A stretch of DNA of 64,000 bases from positions 1 through 64,000 of the forward strand of contig JBFFRY010000006.1 of the NCBI GenBank assembly GCA_041572755.1, given 5' to 3'. The notes beneath the pieces were generated by a model, which ran no database searches, was not told the DNA's origin, and worked only from the letters and a program-made list of their open reading frames with translations. Within the stretch, counting starts at the first letter, position 1, and the number at the start of each line of letters is the position of its first letter. Shown in pieces: positions 60,198-64,000 of the stretch. The DNA is from JBFELU01 sp041572755. GTDB lineage: Bacteria > Actinomycetota > Acidimicrobiia > Spongiisociales > UBA11373. The position numbers and the translations under genes are program-made.

Positions 60198-60581
60198 TCA
60201 GCCGACCCGTCGGCTCAGGGTGGCGGCGAGGCTCGCGGCGAGCGTTGCGACGGCGGCAACGAGGATCGCCCAGGAACCGAGGCCGACCGAGCCCCCGGCC
60301 TGATCGGCCGCCCTGGCTGCATCGATCAGTTTGGCGACGGCGAACAGCACCGCCCCACAGGAGAACACCACCGTGAGGAGCGCGACCGGGGTGCGCAGGC
60401 CCTCTCTCCGGTCCCCGAGGATCGCCGGCAGCAGCACCGGGCCGAGCAGGATGAGGATGGGCCAGGCGTCACCCTCGATGCCGTTGACGGTGCCCTGGGA
60501 GGGGAGTGTGAGGAACGGCAGCAACAGCGAGCCCCCGCTGAGAGCCACCGCGAGCACGGAAAGGGCTCTGGAGTAGTGCAC
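60198..60581 (-). CDS. Membrane protein, paralogue of the adjacent upstream gene
   Basis: A 127-residue protein with four membrane segments. The segment AGGSVGLGSWAILVAAVATLA is very similar in layout to AGSVGLGAYLLVAGTGVALAG in the neighbouring gene product, so the two arose by duplication. The neighbouring copy has an added C-terminal tail. I do not recognise a family. The gene starts with ATG or GTG near 60581, three bases after the upstream gene, and they likely form an operon. Confidence 0.6.
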   Translation of the reverse strand: MHYSRALSVLAVALSGGSLLLPFLTLPSQGTVNGIEGDAWPILILLGPVLLPAILGDRREGLRTPVALLTVVFSCGAVLFAVAKLIDAARAADQAGGSVGLGSWAILVAAVATLAASLAATLSRRVG

Positions 60582-60584
60582 CGG

Positions 60585-61289
60585 CTAGGGCGGGGGCTCC
60601 CCGCCATGCTCGTCCTCGGGTCGACCCAGGTCGGGCAGGATCGGACGACGGGCCGTGGGCCCTTCGGGCGGTCGGGGGCGAGTGGAACGAGGCGTCGGCG
60701 GCCGGTTCTCGGGCTGCGCAACCGGCGTGCTGCCACGCGGCGCTGCACCCTGCGCTGGACCCTGCGCTGCACCCTGCGCTGCACCCTTTGCTGCGGTGGT
60801 GGGAGCCGACTTCCCCGAAAGGGTCGGCGCCGGGGGCCTGGTCGGGTAGGCGCCGCCTTGGGGGAGCCGCATCGCGCCCCGGGTCAATCCGAGCACGATC
60901 CCCGCCAGGGCGACGCCCGTGCCGGCGACGAGAAGGTAGGCACCCAGCCCGACGCTGCCGGCAACGGTGTCGGCGATCGTGGAAGCGTCGATGAACTTGA
61001 TGATCGCATAGGGGAAGGCGGCGATCCCGAAGAGGAGTGCCGGCCACCCGAGCGGCGCCGGGACGGGGCGGGAGTGATCCGGGATGAGTGTGATCAGGAA
61101 GACCGGAACGAGCAGCAACAACGCCGGGAGAGCGTCGGCAGCCACGGAGTGCACGTTGCCGGCTCCGCCGTTGACGAAACGGAGGCTCATTGCCGCCATC
61201 GTGACGAGCACGCCGACATCGATGACGATTCGCGATGCATGGAAGGCGAGCCGGGAGGGCGGCCGGCGCTGGTTCGAAGAGGTTGTCAT
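60585..61289 (-). CDS. Membrane protein with low-complexity proline/alanine-rich tail
   Basis: A 234-residue protein. Four membrane segments in the first 150 residues match the smaller downstream paralogue. The tail (about 155-234) is rich in alanine, glutamine, glycine, proline and arginine and includes the repeat GAAQ-GAAQ-GPAQ-GAA encoded by a 12-base tandem repeat. No known domain. The tail is presumably disordered. ATG at 61289. Confidence 0.6.
   Translation of the reverse strand: MTTSSNQRRPPSRLAFHASRIVIDVGVLVTMAAMSLRFVNGGAGNVHSVAADALPALLLLVPVFLITLIPDHSRPVPAPLGWPALLFGIAAFPYAIIKFIDASTIADTVAGSVGLGAYLLVAGTGVALAGIVLGLTRGAMRLPQGGAYPTRPPAPTLSGKSAPTTAAKGAAQGAAQGPAQGAAPRGSTPVAQPENRPPTPRSTRPRPPEGPTARRPILPDLGRPEDEHGGEPPP
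60741..60788. repeat. 12-bp tandem repeat, four copies
   Basis: Four near-identical 12-base units (CGCTGCACCCTG, with single changes in copies 2 and 4) lie in the coding region of the tail of the membrane protein at 60585-61289. Read on the minus strand they encode the four-residue unit GAAQ/GPAQ. The unit length keeps the reading frame. Confidence 0.85.
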
Positions 61290-61405
61290 CGGTGCGCCGA
61301 GGTTAGCGGCAGCAGGCCGAGGGGCCGGTCTTCGATCGGGCACGCTCGACCGTTGGGCGGGGCGAGTCGGCACTAGCCTCGGTGCGTCGACTTTGAGGAG
61401 GCTGC

Positions 61406-62200
61406 ATGCTGGCGAGACGGCTGTTGCTCCTCGTGGGGGTGCTGATCGGAGTCGGCGGCCTCTATCTGCGGGAGATCGAGACCGACGCGTCTTTGGTTGA
61501 GGCCGTGGGAGGCACCGGCCTGCCGACGATCTGGCAGAGCTTCTCGGGAGGCGAGCGGGTCGGGGTGGTAGTGGGTGCCTGTCTTCTCGTCGCTGTGGCG
61601 TATCGGCCCAGACTGCGGCGAGTCTGGGATCGGGCGGCGGCCATCGCCGGGGGCCTGCTGGCCGGTGCTGCGATGGTGATGCTCCTCTTCGCCTACCGCG
61701 ATGCCCAGGGCGATGCCTCGAATCTGGGCGAGTTGCTCGACCTCGCCGTCTTCTCCGATCTGATTCCCGAGAGCCCGGGCGCTTCGGCGGGATGGGGATT
61801 CTTCGTTTCGATCGGCGGGTTCTTGGTGGTGGGTGCGGCGTCTGTCTGGGACCTCTTCGCCCGCCGGCCCCCCGACAAACCGGTCCCGAAGCGGACGCCA
61901 CGACCCGCCGGCAAGCGGAAGGGACAGCCTGCCGGCAAGCGGAAGGGACAACCCGCCCGAAAGCGGCCGCCGGCGAGCGCGGCCGGCCGACCCCCGGCAC
62001 GCGCCGCAACGGCGGCCAATCCGAGCCCCCGCATGAAGCCGGCCACCTCGACCCGGGGAGCCGCGCAGTCCGGCCACAAGCCGCCGCAACGACGGGAAGC
62101 GGCTCCACCGCAACAGCGACCGCGGCCCGCCGAAGGGCCGCCGCGCTCAGTCGAGGAAGCGGACGGCCCCGCCGTCGAGGGAGGCGATCCGGACGATTGA
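61406..62200 (+). CDS. Membrane protein with basic proline/arginine-rich tail, unknown
   Basis: A 264-residue protein. Four membrane segments in the first 150 residues are followed by a long tail very rich in arginine, lysine, proline and alanine, with PAGKRKGQ repeated twice from a 24-base tandem repeat. The tail may bind nucleic acid or acidic surface polymers, but this is a guess. A TTGAGGAGG ribosome binding site and a TAGCCT hexamer (61374-61379) precede the ATG. The 3' end overlaps xpt on the other strand by 54 bases. Confidence 0.62.
   Translation: MLARRLLLLVGVLIGVGGLYLREIETDASLVEAVGGTGLPTIWQSFSGGERVGVVVGACLLVAVAYRPRLRRVWDRAAAIAGGLLAGAAMVMLLFAYRDAQGDASNLGELLDLAVFSDLIPESPGASAGWGFFVSIGGFLVVGAASVWDLFARRPPDKPVPKRTPRPAGKRKGQPAGKRKGQPARKRPPASAAGRPPARAATAANPSPRMKPATSTRGAAQSGHKPPQRREAAPPQQRPRPAEGPPRSVEEADGPAVEGGDPDD
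61907..61966. repeat. 24-bp tandem repeat, two copies plus a partial copy
   Basis: Units at 61907-61930 and 61931-61954 differ only near their last bases, followed by a degenerate half-copy to 61966. They encode PAGKRKGQ twice and then PARKR in the basic tail of the protein at 61406-62200. Confidence 0.8.
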
Positions 62201-62725
62201 GGCGACGTCCCAGCCGTGGGACTCGAGTCGGCCTCGTCCCTGCTGGAAGGACTTCTCGATGACGAACCCGAAGCCGATCACCGTGCCGGCCGCCTCCTCG
62301 GTGATCTCCCCCAGTGCCTCAGAGGTGCGGCCGCCGGCGAGGAAGTCGTCGACGATCAGCACCCGGTGCCCGGCGGTGAGGACGCGACGGGAGACCTCGA
62401 CCCGATACTCGATGCCCCGGGTCGGCGAGTGGACCTCACGAGCGAAGGCGTGCCGATCACCGGGGCCGAGGTACTTCTTGGCATAGATAAGCGGAACACC
62501 GAGGGTGGTGGCACAGGCCATGCCCGGTGGAATGCCGCTCGCCTCTGCGGTCATCACGAGGTCCGGGGCTTCGGGGGCGAAACGCTCGGCGAGATCGGCG
62601 CCCACCGCACCGAGCAACTCGGGGTCGACGCGATGATTCAGGAACCCGTCGACCATCAGCAGCGGCCCCTCGACGCGACCTTCGGTGAGGATCCTGTCGC
62701 GGAGGAGATCGGCGCCGCGACTCAT
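62147..62725 (-). CDS. xpt: Xanthine phosphoribosyltransferase
   Basis: A 192-residue purine salvage enzyme that makes XMP from xanthine and PRPP. Family features are LLMVDGFLNHRVDP (22-35), TAEASGIPPGMA (59-70) and the PRPP-binding loop VLIVDDFLAGGRT (122-134); length matches Bacillus Xpt (about 194). ATG at 62725 is chosen since it starts the conserved N-terminal helix. A TACGCT hexamer lies at 62757-62762 on the minus strand. No purine riboswitch was seen in the short leader. Confidence 0.92.
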   Translation of the reverse strand: MSRGADLLRDRILTEGRVEGPLLMVDGFLNHRVDPELLGAVGADLAERFAPEAPDLVMTAEASGIPPGMACATTLGVPLIYAKKYLGPGDRHAFAREVHSPTRGIEYRVEVSRRVLTAGHRVLIVDDFLAGGRTSEALGEITEEAAGTVIGFGFVIEKSFQQGRGRLESHGWDVASIVRIASLDGGAVRFLD

Positions 62726-62788
62726 CGGATGGAAGGTGACTGCAGCAAGAGGCAGAAGCGTACCCGATGGGTGGGGGCGATCCCCCGT

Positions 62789-62794
62789 TACCAT
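62789..62794 (+). promoter_or_regulatory. -10-like hexamer TACCAT before nth
   Basis: TACCAT ends 9 bases before the ATG at 62804, consistent with a leaderless or nearly leaderless start. Confidence 0.4.
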
Positions 62795-62803
62795 CGCCGC
62801 GCC

Positions 62804-63472
62804 ATGCCCGATCAACCAGTTCCCGGACCCGAGCAGCGTCGCCACGCCCGAGTGGTGCTGGGGCGGCTCAAGAAGCGTTACCCCGAGATCGCCACGGCAC
62901 TCACCTATCGGGACCCGTGGCAATTGCTGGTGGCCACGGTCCTCAGCGCCCAGACGACGGATGAGAACGTGAACGGGGTCACCCCGGTGCTGTTCGATCT
63001 TTGGCCGGGGCCGGAGGACCTGGCGACCGCCGACCCAGAAGCCGTGGAGCAGGTGGTGTACTCGACCGGCTACTACCGCCAGAAGACGAAGTCGATCATC
63101 GCTCTCAGTGAGGACCTCGTCGACCGATTCGAGGCCGAGGTTCCGGCCGATCTCGATGCGCTCGTGACCCTGCGGGGGGTGGGTCGCAAGACCGCCAGCG
63201 TCGTGCTGGCGGAGGCCTTCGGGATACCGGCGATCGCGGTGGACACCCACGTGAAGAGAGTCGCCGGGCGGCTGGGGCTCACCGAATCCACGGACCCCAC
63301 CGAGATCGAGTTCGACCTGCGGGCGCTCTATCGAGAGGGGGAGTGGCCGGGCATCTCGATGCGCTTCATCCAGTTCGGGCGCGAGATCTGCGATGCTCGG
63401 CGTCCGGTGTGTTGGGAGTGCCCGCTCCGGGATCGTTGCCGGTATCCCGACAAGGCCCAGCCGCCGCCGTGA
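62804..63472 (+). CDS. nth: Endonuclease III (DNA glycosylase/AP lyase)
   Basis: A 222-residue base-excision repair enzyme that removes oxidised pyrimidines and cleaves at abasic sites. The helix-hairpin-helix LRGVGRKTA has the catalytic lysine K129, and the catalytic aspartate is D147 in VDTHVKRV. The [4Fe-4S] cluster ligands are C196, C203, C206 and C212, with the standard C-x6-C-x2-C-x5-C spacing. ATG at 62804 gives the normal N-terminus. The stop overlaps the start of the MATE transporter gene. Confidence 0.94.
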   Translation: MPDQPVPGPEQRRHARVVLGRLKKRYPEIATALTYRDPWQLLVATVLSAQTTDENVNGVTPVLFDLWPGPEDLATADPEAVEQVVYSTGYYRQKTKSIIALSEDLVDRFEAEVPADLDALVTLRGVGRKTASVVLAEAFGIPAIAVDTHVKRVAGRLGLTESTDPTEIEFDLRALYREGEWPGISMRFIQFGREICDARRPVCWECPLRDRCRYPDKAQPPP

Positions 63473-64000
63473 GCGTCTGGGCGCTGCGCGGCCGTCACGA
63501 CCGCGAGATCGCCGTGCTGGCGCTGCCGGCACTGGGGTCCTTGGTGGCCGATCCGCTCCTCAGCCTGATCGACACGGCGTTCGTCGGCCGCCTGGGTGCC
63601 GATGCTTTGGGGGCACTGGGGGTTTCCGCCGCCGTGTTCGCCGTGGCCTTCTTTTCGTTCAACTTCCTCGAGTACGGAACCACTTCGCTGGTGGCACGTG
63701 CGGTGGGGGCCGGTGACCAAGCCAAGGCGATGCGGGCATCCGTGACTGCGCTGGGGTTGGCCGTCGGTTCGGGTGTCGTGGCCCTCACGGTCCTCGAGTT
63801 GTTCACCGGCCCGATCCTGACGGCGATGGGTGCCACCGACGGGGTTCGCTCCCAAGCGCTCTCCTACGTCCGCATCCGGGCCTTGGCCGCCCCGGCGGTG
63901 CTGGTGATGCGGGCCGGCCACGGCATCTACCGGGGGCACCAGAACACGAGTACCCCGTTCCGCATCACTGCGGCCATCAACGCCATCAATCTGGTGCTCG
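63469..64000 (+). CDS. MATE-family efflux transporter, N-terminal part, cut by window edge
   Basis: The first 177 residues of a multidrug and toxin extrusion transporter. The first helices show the family pattern: ALPALGSLVADPLLSLIDTAFVGRLG, with repeated small residues and the segment ARAVGAGDQAKA. About five membrane segments are visible. MATE proteins export drugs or metabolites using ion gradients; no substrate is implied. The GTG at 63469 overlaps the nth stop (GTGA), so it is translationally coupled. The rest lies beyond the window. Confidence 0.88.
   Translation, partial: MSVWALRGRHDREIAVLALPALGSLVADPLLSLIDTAFVGRLGADALGALGVSAAVFAVAFFSFNFLEYGTTSLVARAVGAGDQAKAMRASVTALGLAVGSGVVALTVLELFTGPILTAMGATDGVRSQALSYVRIRALAAPAVLVMRAGHGIYRGHQNTSTPFRITAAINAINLVL

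Noticed and set aside
60741..60788. Possible CRISPR-like repeat array
   Set aside because: The 12-bp units are directly adjacent without spacers and encode an in-frame amino acid repeat.
62726..62803. Purine riboswitch before xpt
   Set aside because: The gap is under 80 bases and shared with the divergent nth gene. It shows no purine aptamer core, only a -10-like hexamer and a short leader.
1..64000. tRNA, rRNA, tmRNA, insertion sequence, prophage or CRISPR loci
   Set aside because: None was recognised by eye on either strand. A covariance-model search for tRNA and other structured RNAs would be needed to exclude short RNA genes fully.

Overview
The window is a contiguous stretch of a high-GC, gene-dense bacterial chromosome. 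Gene content points to an actinobacterium, most likely of the class Acidimicrobiia or a close uncultured relative (inference, not proven). Supporting signs are a division and cell wall (dcw) cluster with mraZ, ftsW, ftsQ, ftsZ, pgeF, yggS, sepF and yggT but no ftsA, a DUF3040 membrane protein beside dinB, a two-gene GET3/ArsA-like ATPase pair resembling mycobacterial Rv3679-Rv3680, a T-box leader on ileS, a meso-diaminopimelate type MurE, many GTG/TTG starts and very short intergenic gaps. No rRNA, tRNA, CRISPR array, insertion sequence or prophage was seen, and no gene-free stretch exceeds 300 bases.

Layout. 1-797: 5' part of a long-type glycogen phosphorylase (minus). 902-6230: threonine aldolase followed by a complete fatty acid synthesis operon fabD-fabH-fabG-acpP-fabF. 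6259-12611: zinc-ribbon membrane protein, class I fumarase, then a thiolase-like protein, a thiolase fused to two DUF35 domains, and an APH-type kinase, tightly packed. 12625-17498: small membrane proteins, a Nudix hydrolase, a lipoprotein, a histidine phosphatase, dinB, a DUF3040 protein and a MerR regulator. 17514-22029 (minus): moxR, a DUF58 protein and a TgpA-like transglutaminase in one overlapping operon. 22097-25744: two unrecognised proteins, an orphan serine-resolvase-fold protein, an HNH nuclease, a universal stress protein with a LapA-like protein, and an SDR oxidoreductase.

25818-43165 is the dcw cluster: mraZ-rsmH-ftsL-ftsI-murE-murF-mraY-murD-ftsW-murG-murC-murB-ftsQ-ftsZ-pgeF-yggS-sepF-yggT, almost all linked by 4-base start/stop overlaps. 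It starts at a TTGACA promoter overlapped by 10-bp-phased MraZ boxes, and ftsZ has an extra promoter-like signal followed by a perfect hairpin. The cluster is bounded by ileS on the opposite strand, preceded by a T-box leader.

46634-54596: a YggU-family protein, a DksA/TraR zinc-finger protein, lspA, rluD, two phosphofructokinase paralogues (one ATP-type, one PPi-type by active-site residues) and dnaE. 54589-64000: a GET3-like ATPase pair, a small conserved protein, a double-domain ThyX-like protein whose signature motif is split between its two halves, several membrane proteins, a DMT exporter, xanthine phosphoribosyltransferase, endonuclease III and the start of a MATE transporter.

Regulatory theme: a TANNNT -10-like hexamer lies only 6-9 bases before the start codon of many genes, which suggests leaderless transcripts. 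The points most worth a second look are the split-motif ThyX, the thiolase-DUF35-DUF35 fusion with its partner, the complementary GET3-like pair, and the resolvase-fold protein that kept its nucleophile but lost its catalytic arginines and DNA-binding domain.
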